Below are positions 1-6,122 of a DNA stretch of 15,760 bases, one piece after another; within the stretch, counting starts at the first letter, position 1; every line of letters begins with the position of its first letter. The DNA comes from an uncultured Lachnospiraceae bacterium (GTDB taxonomy: Bacteria; Bacillota; Clostridia; Lachnospirales; Lachnospiraceae). The stretch lies in contig CAKRJM010000032.1 in NCBI GenBank assembly GCA_934351765.1, positions 1-15,760 on the forward strand. The letters run 5' to 3'. The position numbers were made by a program, and so were the translations under genes. A model generated the notes under the pieces. It ran no database searches. It was not told where the DNA came from and saw only the letters and a program-made list of their open reading frames with translations.

Positions 1-10
1 TTTAATCAGG

Positions 11-31
11 ATTGCGAACTTGTTTCGCAAT
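11..31. repeat. 8-bp perfect inverted repeat
   Basis: ATTGCGAA (11-18) and TTCGCAAT (24-31) form a perfect 8-bp inverted repeat around a 5-nt loop. No T-tract follows on either strand, so a Rho-independent terminator is unlikely. It could be an operator or the end of a structure belonging to a gene left of the window. No gene is seen in 1-195. Confidence 0.4.
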
Positions 32-81
32 TACCTATTCTCAGTATGCGCCGTCCGACCGGTTTTATGCCGCAACGATTT

Positions 82-107
82 TTAACAAAATCTGGAATTT
101 TTGTTAA
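82..107. promoter_or_regulatory. 9-bp inverted repeat, candidate operator of the XRE-AbrB regulator
   Basis: TTAACAAAA (82-90) and TTTTGTTAA (99-107) are perfect inverted copies separated by 8 nt, so equivalent positions are 17 bp apart. The repeat lies about 45 bp upstream of a candidate extended -10 and about 90 bp upstream of the regulator's start codon. Position and symmetry suit an operator for an autoregulating dimeric repressor; the binding partner is inferred. Confidence 0.45.
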
Positions 108-137
108 GGTTCCGCTATGGTCTTTCCAGCGGATCTG

Positions 138-146
138 TGTTACATT
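138..146 (+). promoter_or_regulatory. Candidate extended -10 of the regulator-ABC operon
   Basis: TGTTACATT fits the extended -10 pattern TGnTATAAT with four of six core matches. No good -35 lies 17 bp upstream. A start near 153 would leave a 5' leader of about 43 nt before the ATG at 196. This is a weak call. Confidence 0.3.
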
Positions 147-195
147 GAAGGCAGAAAACGCGACATTAACAACCAGGAAAGGTGGGAATTTTCCG

Positions 196-618
196 ATGTT
201 TAAAGACAATCTGCTCATGCTGCGAAAAGCCGCCGGTCTGTCACAGGAGGAACTGGCGGAAAAGCTGGCCATCTCGCGCCAGACACTCTCCAAATACGAA
301 ACCGGCGAATCACTTCCTGACATTGAAAAATGCCGGATGATCGCCGATGTATTCAATGTAAGCCTTGATGACCTGGTGACCTACGAGCCGGACGGTACCG
401 GCCTCGGCATTGCGCCGAAGGGCAGGCACATGTTCGGCGTTCTGACTGTTGGCGAGAAAGGACAGATCATCATTCCGGCCAAAGCACGCAGGATCTTCAA
501 TATCCACCCCGGCGACTCGCTGATCCTGCTGGGCGACGAAGCTCAGGGACTGGCTCTCATCAAAGAGACGGATCTGATGATCCTGCTAAACCAGAGCACC
601 GGACGGGAGGCGCAGTGA
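196..618 (+). CDS. XRE-AbrB/SpoVT two-domain transcriptional regulator
   Basis: This is a 140-residue DNA-binding protein with two different DNA-binding domains. Residues 4-60 are an XRE/Cro-C1 helix-turn-helix (LSQEELAEKLAISRQTLSKY, then GESLPDIEKCRMIADVF). Residues about 82-125 are an AbrB/MazE/SpoVT swapped-hairpin domain (VGEKGQIIIPAKARRIFNI, then PGDSLILLGDE). The frame is open from 46, but the start at 196 is preferred: GGTGGG at 181-186 is a suitable ribosome binding site, the ATG opens directly into helix 1, and the upstream codons look non-coding. The stop is 4 nt before the ABC ATPase start, so the genes are surely cotranscribed. By analogy with the GntR-type regulator in the ytr operon, it probably controls the transporter and itself, perhaps through the inverted repeat at 82-107. 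The signal sensed is unknown. Confidence 0.9.
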   Translation: MFKDNLLMLRKAAGLSQEELAEKLAISRQTLSKYETGESLPDIEKCRMIADVFNVSLDDLVTYEPDGTGLGIAPKGRHMFGVLTVGEKGQIIIPAKARRIFNIHPGDSLILLGDEAQGLALIKETDLMILLNQSTGREAQ

Positions 619-622
619 CTAT

Positions 623-1387
623 ATGAATCCGATACATAATACAAATACCATCCTGGAGATTTCGGATCTCCGAAAAGAATATCCCGGCTTCCGTTTAAAT
701 CATGTATCCTTTTCTCTGAGCCGAGGCTCCATCATGGGACTGGTGGGGCGCAACGGTGCCGGAAAAACGACAACCATCAAATCCATGCTTGGGCTGATCC
801 GTCCTTCCGGCGGAACCATTTCCTGCTTCGGCATGGAGCTGTCCTCCCACGAAGCAGAAATCAAAAAACGGATCGGCTACGCCTGCGGTGCTGTGGATTA
901 TTATAAGAAAAAACCGATCCGTGACATTGCCGCCGTGACAAAGCTGTTCTATGAAAACTGGGACGATGCAGCCTACCGTCATTATCTGGAGCTGTTTTCT
1001 CTGCGGGACGAAAAAACACCGGAGGAGCTGTCCGAGGGCATGCGGGTGAAGCTGAACCTGGCACTGGCTCTTTCCCATCACGCTGAGCTTCTGGTCCTTG
1101 ATGAGCCCACCTCCGGACTTGATCCTGTTTCCCGCAGCGAGCTTCTGACTATATTTCGTTATCTGGCGCAGGAGGCCGGCACAGCGATCCTGTTTTCCAC
1201 CCATATCACAACGGATCTGGAAAACTGTGCAGACATGATCACCTATCTGAGAAACGGAACCGTACAGATCTCCGGGGCTCTGCCGGACTATCTGGCAGAC
1301 TGCCGTTCCCGCGGTCTCGGAAAAACTCTTGAGGAAATTATGATCCATGACGAACAGGAGGCATTTCATGAAAAAACTGCTCATTAA
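623..1387 (+). CDS. ABC transporter ATP-binding protein (YtrB/BcrA-like)
   Basis: This 254-residue ATPase subunit energises an ABC-2 type membrane partner encoded next. Walker A is GRNGAGKT at residues 42-49, the signature is LSEGM (136-140, replacing LSGGQ), Walker B is LLVLDE (156-161), followed by the D-loop SGLD and the H-loop His194 in FSTHI. LSEGM and the segment FYENWDD at 109-115 are typical of the YtrB subgroup. The Q-loop position reads IGYACGAV with no glutamine. GGGAGG at 605-610 serves as ribosome binding site about 12 nt upstream. The C-terminus overlaps the permease by 20 nt, which suggests coupled translation. The substrate cannot be read from sequence; relatives act in peptide-antibiotic or cell-envelope stress responses. 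Confidence 0.92.
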   Translation: MNPIHNTNTILEISDLRKEYPGFRLNHVSFSLSRGSIMGLVGRNGAGKTTTIKSMLGLIRPSGGTISCFGMELSSHEAEIKKRIGYACGAVDYYKKKPIRDIAAVTKLFYENWDDAAYRHYLELFSLRDEKTPEELSEGMRVKLNLALALSHHAELLVLDEPTSGLDPVSRSELLTIFRYLAQEAGTAILFSTHITTDLENCADMITYLRNGTVQISGALPDYLADCRSRGLGKTLEEIMIHDEQEAFHEKTAH

Positions 1388-2021
1388 AGAAATCCGGCTG
1401 GCGGCCTCACCTCTTTCCTTCCTGTTTCTGGCCTTTTCAGTCATGGCACTGATCCCCGGCTATCCGATCCTTGTGGGCAGCTTCTTTGTCTGCTTCGGGA
1501 TCTTTCACTCCTTTCAGGCAACACGGGAAACCAACGATATCCTCTATTCCGTTCTCCTTCCGCTGTCAAAGTCGGACACCGTAAAAGGTAAATTCGCCTT
1601 CAGCGTCATGATCCAGCTTGCCGGCTTTCTGCTCATGGGGATTTTCACACTGCTGCGCATGACTGTCCTCGCCCATGCCGAACCATATGTGAACAACGTC
1701 ATGATGAATGCCAACCAGCTTTATCTGGCATTTACGCTTCTTCTGTTTCTGTTGTTCAACCTGCTTTTTATCTGCGGATTTTTTAAGACCGGCTATCGGA
1801 TCGGCATACCGTTTCTGTGGTTCGGAATCGCCGCGCTTCTGCTCATCGGACTTGCAGAAACCCTCCATCATCTGCCCGGCCTTGGCTTTCTCAACAATAC
1901 CGACACCATGAGAAATACCGATCTGTGGCTGAGCCTGGCCGCCGCCGCAGTTGTTTACGCGATCGGAACATGGGGAAGTATGAAATACGCGATGAAGAGA
2001 TTTCAGGACGTGGATCTGTAA
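1368..2021 (+). CDS. ABC-2 type permease (ABC2_membrane_5-like)
   Basis: This 217-residue integral membrane protein has about six hydrophobic segments (near residues 14-30, 34-50, 78-97, 118-138, 150-166 and 190-207). The motif LPLSKSDTVKGKF near residues 65-77 matches the LP-x-S-(R/K)-x-x-x-V-x-(G/A)-K-(Y/F) block common to small Firmicutes ABC-2 permeases that partner YtrB-like ATPases. The frame is open from 1347, but AGGAGG just ahead of 1368 and the sequence MKKLLIKEI favour 1368. It overlaps the ATPase gene by 20 nt and ends the operon. A homodimer of this subunit with the ATPase would make a complete transporter. Direction of transport and substrate are unknown. Confidence 0.85.
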   Translation: MKKLLIKEIRLAASPLSFLFLAFSVMALIPGYPILVGSFFVCFGIFHSFQATRETNDILYSVLLPLSKSDTVKGKFAFSVMIQLAGFLLMGIFTLLRMTVLAHAEPYVNNVMMNANQLYLAFTLLLFLLFNLLFICGFFKTGYRIGIPFLWFGIAALLLIGLAETLHHLPGLGFLNNTDTMRNTDLWLSLAAAAVVYAIGTWGSMKYAMKRFQDVDL

Positions 2022-2031
2022 GATACAAGCT

Positions 2032-2098
2032 GCGCAGGCCCCCTCCCGGTCAACCGGCACATATCGAAGTTGCCTCTGACCGGGAGGGTGACCTGCGC
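2032..2098. repeat. Long imperfect stem-loop after the ABC operon
   Basis: GCGCAGG (2032-2038) pairs with CCTGCGC (2092-2098). Inside it CCCTCCCGGTC (2041-2051) pairs with GACCGGGAGGG (2078-2088). The loop is about 26 nt. The structure lies just after the permease stop. No T-tract follows on either side, so it is more likely an mRNA-stabilising or processing structure than a simple terminator. Confidence 0.5.
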
Positions 2099-2183
2099 AA
2101 GCTCTCTATTCCTTACATTCCACCCACTTACATCAATCAGTCCGAATATACGGAAGCTGCTTCTGGCATCGCCCTCATTTCTG

Positions 2184-2192
2184 TGTTATATT
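2184..2192 (+). promoter_or_regulatory. Extended -10 promoter of the DUF3786 operon
   Basis: TGTTATATT is an extended -10 with five of six core matches. No convincing -35 is seen 16-18 bp upstream. A start near 2199 gives a leader of about 24 nt carrying GGAGGAG and the ATG at 2223, and excludes the in-frame ATG at 2202 as a practical start. Confidence 0.45.
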
Positions 2193-2222
2193 TAGTACAA
2201 AATGCGAATTGGAGGAGCTTTC

Positions 2223-2861
2223 ATGAATCCCAGTCGTTCTAACTATGAGTTAATGAAGACTCAGATGGCTGTTTCTTTTCTGCAGCATGATCAGGATCTT
2301 ATGATCCGAAATTTTTCTTTAGAACATGATACTCAATATCTTTATCTTTCTTTTGTTGACCGTATGTATCGGATCAGCCGGGAATCCGGCCAAGTAGAAT
2401 GGTCGGCAGATTTTTCTCAGACCGCAAACGCAGCTGACTACAATGAAGCTATGACCATCTATGATGTTCTCTGCCGGTCTGACCGTCCGAATCCCGCCAG
2501 TACAGAATTGGTTCCTGTGAATACGCTTTCCAGTATTCATACCGGAAATATGGGACAAAAAACGGACTTTTTTCAGCATGCCGCCGAATTTTTTGACGGA
2601 AATATTTCCGGATTTCTGCATGCCTGCAAAGCACTTCACGGAATACCTGTTTCCGGCGGGGATGCCGCCTGTGAATTACAGTTTTTCTCTTTTCTTCCGG
2701 TCACCGTCCGGTTCTGGGAATCTGATGAGGATTTCCCGCCCAGCTTGCAGATCCTGGTTCCGAAAAACATTCTTGATTTCATGCACTATGAGACAGTCAT
2801 GTTTGCCGTTTCCCATCTGCTGAACCGGCTTATGGACGAAACGCGGAACTCAACTCCGTAA
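2223..2861 (+). CDS. DUF3786-type protein
   Basis: This is a 212-residue protein without signal peptide or membrane segments. The C-terminal block, with FFSFLPVTVRFWESDEDFPP then ILVPKNILDFMHYETVMFAV, resembles the end of DUF3786 proteins, where a conserved pattern of Pro, acidic-Phe-Pro and Leu-Phe-Asp/Pro occurs. The middle TIYDVLCRSDRPNP also fits the family. Function is unknown; some members occur near corrinoid or anaerobic one-carbon genes, but nothing of that kind is here. Start 2223 was chosen over 2202 because GGAGGAG at 2211-2217 is 5 nt upstream and the promoter lies immediately before. It is followed after 44 nt by the VOC gene, so the two may be cotranscribed. The family call rests on pattern recognition. 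Confidence 0.65.
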   Translation: MNPSRSNYELMKTQMAVSFLQHDQDLMIRNFSLEHDTQYLYLSFVDRMYRISRESGQVEWSADFSQTANAADYNEAMTIYDVLCRSDRPNPASTELVPVNTLSSIHTGNMGQKTDFFQHAAEFFDGNISGFLHACKALHGIPVSGGDAACELQFFSFLPVTVRFWESDEDFPPSLQILVPKNILDFMHYETVMFAVSHLLNRLMDETRNSTP

Positions 2862-2905
2862 ACCATGCCCCGGCTTTTTCCGCAGCTTTAACAGGAGGAC
2901 CGACT

Positions 2906-3301
2906 ATGAACCCAACAATCCGAATCGAACATCTGGCGCTGTATGTCAATGATCTGGAAGCGGCCCGCGCGTTTTTTATAAAGTATTTTCATGCCGTTTC
3001 CGGTGAGAAGTATCATAACAAAAATACCGATTTTTCTTCTTACTTTTTAAGCTTTTCCGACGGTTCCAGACTGGAGCTTATGACGAAGCCGGGGCTTCAT
3101 GATGTGCAAAAGGATCCAAACCGCACCGGCTATATTCACCTGGCATTCAGCCTCGGAAGCCGGGCGGCTGTTGATGCACTTACCGAAACGATGAAGCAGG
3201 ACGGCTGCCAGGTCATCAGCGGGCCGCGGATCACCGGCGACGGCTATTATGAAAGCTGTCTTGTGGGATTTGAGGGAAATTTAATTGAATTAACGGAATA
3301 G
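2906..3301 (+). CDS. VOC family (glyoxalase/dioxygenase-fold) protein
   Basis: This 131-residue single-domain protein has two beta-alpha-beta-beta-beta repeats of the vicinal oxygen chelate fold. The start IRIEHLALYVNDLEAARAFF and the end FEGNLIELTE are typical. His9, Glu57 (SRLELM), His78 (GYIHLAF) and Glu128 occupy the four usual metal-ligand positions, so a metal enzyme of glyoxalase I or related type is plausible. The exact substrate is not predictable; the subfamily also includes antibiotic-binding and isomerase members. ACAGGAGG about 8 nt upstream of the ATG is a strong ribosome binding site. The next gene begins 18 nt later, indicating an operon with the alpha/beta hydrolase. Confidence 0.88.
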   Translation: MNPTIRIEHLALYVNDLEAARAFFIKYFHAVSGEKYHNKNTDFSSYFLSFSDGSRLELMTKPGLHDVQKDPNRTGYIHLAFSLGSRAAVDALTETMKQDGCQVISGPRITGDGYYESCLVGFEGNLIELTE

Positions 3302-3319
3302 AAAGGAAACTTCCGACTT

Positions 3320-4171
3320 ATGCGTTCCATGAAACCGGACAACGAAATTTCCGTAAAAAAGATAAAAATTCCAACCGCCGAAGGCTCCATCTGTGCACTG
3401 GTGCTTTCTCCGAAAAAGCCGGTACAGAATGCCCCCGGCCTGCTATGGCCTCACGGCGGCGGTTATATTGCCGGAATGAAAGAAATGGTACATATGTCGC
3501 GGGCCGTTGATCTGGTAAAACGGTACGGTGCAGTCGTGGTGTCCCCCGGTTACCGCCTGGCCTTTCAGAAGCCGTTTCCGGCAGCCGTGAACGACTGCTA
3601 CTCCGCCCTGTTATATGTAAAGGAACATGCCAAAGAGCTGGGGATCCGAAGCGATCAGATCATGGTTGGCGGCGAAAGCGCCGGAGGAGGCTTATGTGCG
3701 GCAGTCTGCATGATGGCAAGAGATTTCGGAACCGTCCATGTTGCATTCCAGTTTCCGCTCTATCCCATGCTGGACGACCGTGATACGGAAACCTCCCGGG
3801 ACAACCATGGACGGATCTGGAATACCAGGCGGAACCATTTTGCCTGGAACATTTATCTGCGGAGCTTAAAAAGTCCTAAAAACCGGACTGTTTCCTGTTA
3901 TGCCGCTCCGGCAAGAGCCACGGACTTTTCCGGTCTGCCTCCCGCCTATACCTTTGTGGGAGACGGCGAACCCTTTTATGCCGAAACCGTCCATTATGTC
4001 CGTGAATTAAAGCAATGCGGGATTCCGGCAAAACTCGATGTATATCATACCAATATGCACGCCTTTGACATGATGCGCCCGGACGAACCGCTCAGCCGGA
4101 AAGCAGCCGAACGGTTCAACCGTGTATTTGCCTATGTGAAAGATCATTTCTTTGCGGAACAATCCGACTGA
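3320..4171 (+). CDS. Alpha/beta hydrolase, HSL-type esterase family
   Basis: This 283-residue cytoplasmic hydrolase belongs to the hormone-sensitive-lipase-like group (alpha/beta hydrolase fold 3). The oxyanion-hole motif HGGGY is at 45-49 and the nucleophile Ser120 lies in GESAG (118-122). The acid is probably Glu217 in GDGEPFYAE rather than the more common Asp, and the base is His247 in NMHAF. All three catalytic positions are filled. Start 3320 has AAGGAA about 12 nt upstream; the ATG at 3329 would be too far from it. It is probably a short-chain ester or lactone hydrolase; the substrate is unknown. It ends the DUF3786-VOC-hydrolase cluster and converges with the alkyltransferase gene 12 nt away. 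No terminator is visible in that gap. Confidence 0.87.
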   Translation: MRSMKPDNEISVKKIKIPTAEGSICALVLSPKKPVQNAPGLLWPHGGGYIAGMKEMVHMSRAVDLVKRYGAVVVSPGYRLAFQKPFPAAVNDCYSALLYVKEHAKELGIRSDQIMVGGESAGGGLCAAVCMMARDFGTVHVAFQFPLYPMLDDRDTETSRDNHGRIWNTRRNHFAWNIYLRSLKSPKNRTVSCYAAPARATDFSGLPPAYTFVGDGEPFYAETVHYVRELKQCGIPAKLDVYHTNMHAFDMMRPDEPLSRKAAERFNRVFAYVKDHFFAEQSD

Positions 4172-4183
4172 CAGGCGCAGGCT

Positions 4184-4717
4184 TTACCGTGCCGTTCCTT
4201 TTTCCGGTACAAACAGGGAATCCATGTTTACACCTTCCAGTGTAAGGAGCTGTACCTTCCGGTCGATCCCGCCCGCGTATCCGGTCAGGCTTCCGCCGGT
4301 TCCGACCACCCGATGGCAGGGAACAAGAATCGAAATCTCATTATGTCCCACCGCACCGCCAACCGCCTGCGCCGACATATGATCGATTCCGCGCCGCTTC
4401 GCAAGAAGCTGTGCGATCTCTCCGTAGGTCATGGTCTGTCCGTAGGGAATGGTGCAGAGAATTTCCCAGACCTCCTTCTGAAAGGCTGTTCCGACAAAAT
4501 GAAACGGTATCGAGATCTCCGGTCTTTTCCCGGAAAAATAACGATCCAGCCAGCGTTTTGTCTGTATTAAAACCGGTATTTCCCTCTCCTCCCGTTCCGC
4601 TTCCAGACACCGCCCGAAGTACTTCTGCCCCTCAAACCATACTCCCGCCAGCCCGGTTTCATCGGCCGCCAGCAAAATTTTTCCAAGCGGCGATTCATAA
4701 TCGCTGATATACTGCAC
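4184..4717 (-). CDS. ogt: Methylated-DNA-[protein]-cysteine S-methyltransferase
   Basis: This 177-residue suicide DNA-repair protein transfers alkyl groups from O6-alkylguanine (and O4-alkylthymine) to its own cysteine. The acceptor is Cys134 in LVPCHRVVG, preceded by the recognition-helix region QAVGGAVGHNEISI and the domain start GTAFQKEVWEILCTIPYGQT. Residues 1-70 form the less conserved N-terminal domain. The frame is open to an ATG at 4879, but a good -10 at 4756-4751 would place the transcript start inside that longer reading. The GTG at 4717, with GAGGAGG 8 nt upstream, is therefore the likely start. The gene stands alone and converges with the hydrolase gene. Confidence 0.93.
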   Translation of the reverse strand: MQYISDYESPLGKILLAADETGLAGVWFEGQKYFGRCLEAEREEREIPVLIQTKRWLDRYFSGKRPEISIPFHFVGTAFQKEVWEILCTIPYGQTMTYGEIAQLLAKRRGIDHMSAQAVGGAVGHNEISILVPCHRVVGTGGSLTGYAGGIDRKVQLLTLEGVNMDSLFVPEKGTAR

Positions 4718-4750
4718 GCACGGCTCCTCCTCTTCTGCGATATTTCTCTT

Positions 4751-4759
4751 ATTATAGCA
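4751..4759 (-). promoter_or_regulatory. Extended -10 promoter of ogt
   Basis: On the minus strand TGCTATAAT is a perfect extended -10. No good -35 is present, as is common with extended -10 promoters. Initiation near 4744 leaves about 27 nt before the GTG at 4717. No adaptive-response operator is recognised. The remainder of the 275-nt divergent gap (4760-4944) shows no gene or clear repeat. Confidence 0.55.
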
Positions 4760-4924
4760 CGCTCCTATGTCATAGCCTATCATAAAATATTCGTTTTCTA
4801 TAAGCATTACACCAGAATACAAAATTTGTTCGCGTTTTGACGTCGTTCCGGCGTAAAATATATGTCCGGGACCGGGCATAATTTTTCACAGCAAAATCCC
4901 ATTTCATTTCGTTATGAAAGCAGC

Positions 4925-4953
4925 TGTAAAACCGCGCCCATCTGTGCTATACT
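4925..4953 (+). promoter_or_regulatory. Sigma-A promoter of the DUF2284 gene
   Basis: TGTAAA (4925-4930), a 17-bp spacer and the extended -10 TGCTATACT (4945-4953) form a plausible sigma-A promoter. The expected start near 4960 leaves a leader of about 33 nt containing GAAAGAAGG, 8 nt before the ATG at 4993. Confidence 0.55.
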
Positions 4954-4992
4954 GAATCCCGGCAACGATTTTATGGAAAGAAGGTTTTATTT

Positions 4993-5460
4993 ATGGATGT
5001 TATCGCCGCTGCCAAGGCACTTGGCTTTTCCGATGCCGCCGTTATGGACACCAAGGATCTTGTATTCAAGCCGGAATACCGGGTCTTCTGCGAGGAAAAC
5101 CTCTGCGGCTGCTATAACCACAATCCTGCCTGTCCGCCCATGAGCGGTACGGTGGAGGAAATGGATCAGCGGGCGTATGCCTATGAAAAGACACTGGTTC
5201 TCCAGACCACACGTGAACCGGATATGGATTATAAAAAGGCAAAGCTGGAGCATAACAAGATCACAGAAGCCCTGGCGGAACAGATGAAGCTGGATGGAAA
5301 AACCGATCTGCTGCTCATGACCGCCGGTCCCTACAAGAATCACTCCTGTATGTCCGCCTACTGTGTGGATGCCCAGAAGATGGCAGATGCCGTCGGCATG
5401 ATCTGCTGGGGAAATGACGGGAAAATCCGGTATTTTTCCCAGATTCTGTTTCATGAATGA
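4993..5460 (+). CDS. DUF2284 predicted metal-binding protein
   Basis: This is a 155-residue soluble protein. A Cys cluster in FCEENLCGCYNHNPACPP (Cys33, Cys38, Cys40, Cys47) is the hallmark of DUF2284 (COG5423-like), where it is predicted to bind metal or an iron-sulfur cluster. A second pair, Cys119 and Cys124, lies in HSCMSAYCVDA. Function is not established. The strong ribosome binding site and the promoter at 4925-4953 support the start. Relatives often sit near radical or redox enzymes; here the neighbours are a GNAT remnant and a tRNA deacylase, which gives little help. Confidence 0.8.
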   Translation: MDVIAAAKALGFSDAAVMDTKDLVFKPEYRVFCEENLCGCYNHNPACPPMSGTVEEMDQRAYAYEKTLVLQTTREPDMDYKKAKLEHNKITEALAEQMKLDGKTDLLLMTAGPYKNHSCMSAYCVDAQKMADAVGMICWGNDGKIRYFSQILFHE

Positions 5461-5476
5461 ACCCAGGGAGAAATTT

Positions 5477-5542
5477 ATGACATTCCAGAACGCTGCGGCG
5501 GCAGATTTTTCCCGGATCCGTAATTTTTACCGGAATCTGTAA
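5477..5542 (+). pseudogene. Truncated GNAT acetyltransferase remnant (21 codons)
   Basis: A 21-codon frame starts 16 nt after the DUF2284 stop with AGGGAG 6 nt upstream of the ATG. It reads MTFQNAAAADFSRIRNFYRN plus Leu and then TAA. The spacing of Phe, Asn-Ala, Asp-Phe, Ile and Phe-Tyr matches the first strand and helix of many GNAT acetyltransferases (pattern F-R-x-A-x-x-x-D-x-x-x-I-x-x-F-Y). Nothing downstream continues the family, because the next gene starts at 5580. I read it as the stub of a deleted gene. An expressed upstream peptide is the alternative. Confidence 0.5.
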
Positions 5543-5579
5543 CCACACTGCAATTACTTGTATATGGAGGATAACTAAA

Positions 5580-6113
5580 ATGGAATTACAGCATGGAAAG
5601 CCTGCGGACACCGCAGGCAGACTGGAAAAAGAGCTTCGTACATACGACCTGCTTGACCGGCTGGGCGTCTCCTATGACCGGGTTGACCACGAACCGGCCA
5701 TGACCATGGAGATCTGTCAGGAAATCGACAAGGTGTTACAGCCCGTGATCTGCAAAAACCTGTTTTTATGCAACCGGCAGGAGACCTCGTTCTATCTTCT
5801 GATGATCCCAGACAACAAAGTATTCCACACCAAGGATCTTTCCTCGCAGATCGGCTCCGCGCGTCTGTCTTTTGCCAAGGCGGAATACATGGAACAGTTC
5901 CTCGACATCACCCCCGGCTCCGTCAGCGTTCTGGGACTGATGAATGATACCGAACACCGCGTACAGCTCCTGATCGATGAAGATGTCTTAAACAGTGAGT
6001 TTGTGGGCTGCCATCCCTGTATCAACACCTCCAGCATCAGATTCCGGACCAGCGATCTGGTGGAAAAAGTGATTCCCGCCATGAAACATCCCTTTGTAAA
6101 GGTGAAATTATAA
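5580..6113 (+). CDS. ProX/YbaK-type aminoacyl-tRNA deacylase
   Basis: This 177-residue free-standing editing-domain protein resembles ProX/PrdX, which hydrolyses misacylated tRNA (Ala-tRNA(Pro) in characterised ProX). Motifs seen are VDHEPAMTMEI (35-45), CKNLFLCN (58-65) with the conserved lysine Lys59, SFAKAEYMEQFLDITPGSVS (97-116), LGLMND (118-123), the strand LLIDEDVL, and GCHPCINTSSI (143-153). The length matches the family. GGAGG at 5565-5569 is 10 nt before the ATG. No clear promoter was found, so it may be read from the DUF2284 promoter. Its end is 9 nt from the convergent AlbA_2 gene. Exact tRNA specificity cannot be assigned. Confidence 0.85.
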   Translation: MELQHGKPADTAGRLEKELRTYDLLDRLGVSYDRVDHEPAMTMEICQEIDKVLQPVICKNLFLCNRQETSFYLLMIPDNKVFHTKDLSSQIGSARLSFAKAEYMEQFLDITPGSVSVLGLMNDTEHRVQLLIDEDVLNSEFVGCHPCINTSSIRFRTSDLVEKVIPAMKHPFVKVKL

Positions 6114-6122
6114 GAATTTCGG

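Noticed and set aside
1..195. Upstream extension of the XRE-AbrB frame to 46
   Set aside because: The additional 50 codons precede a clear ribosome binding site, cover the inverted repeat and candidate promoter, and have no family counterpart.
695..1444. A 249-codon minus-strand open frame opposite the ABC ATPase
   Set aside because: It is the reverse complement of a gene with intact Walker A, signature and Walker B motifs, and its own product shows no recognisable domain.
4760..4944. An additional promoter or gene in the ogt-DUF2284 gap
   Set aside because: TTGACG and TAAAAT occur near 4834-4857 but only 11 bp apart, and no ORF with a ribosome binding site is present.
6114..6122. A terminator between the convergent tRNA deacylase and AlbA_2 genes
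   Set aside because: The gap is 9 nt and I could not find a stem with a T-tract across either gene end.
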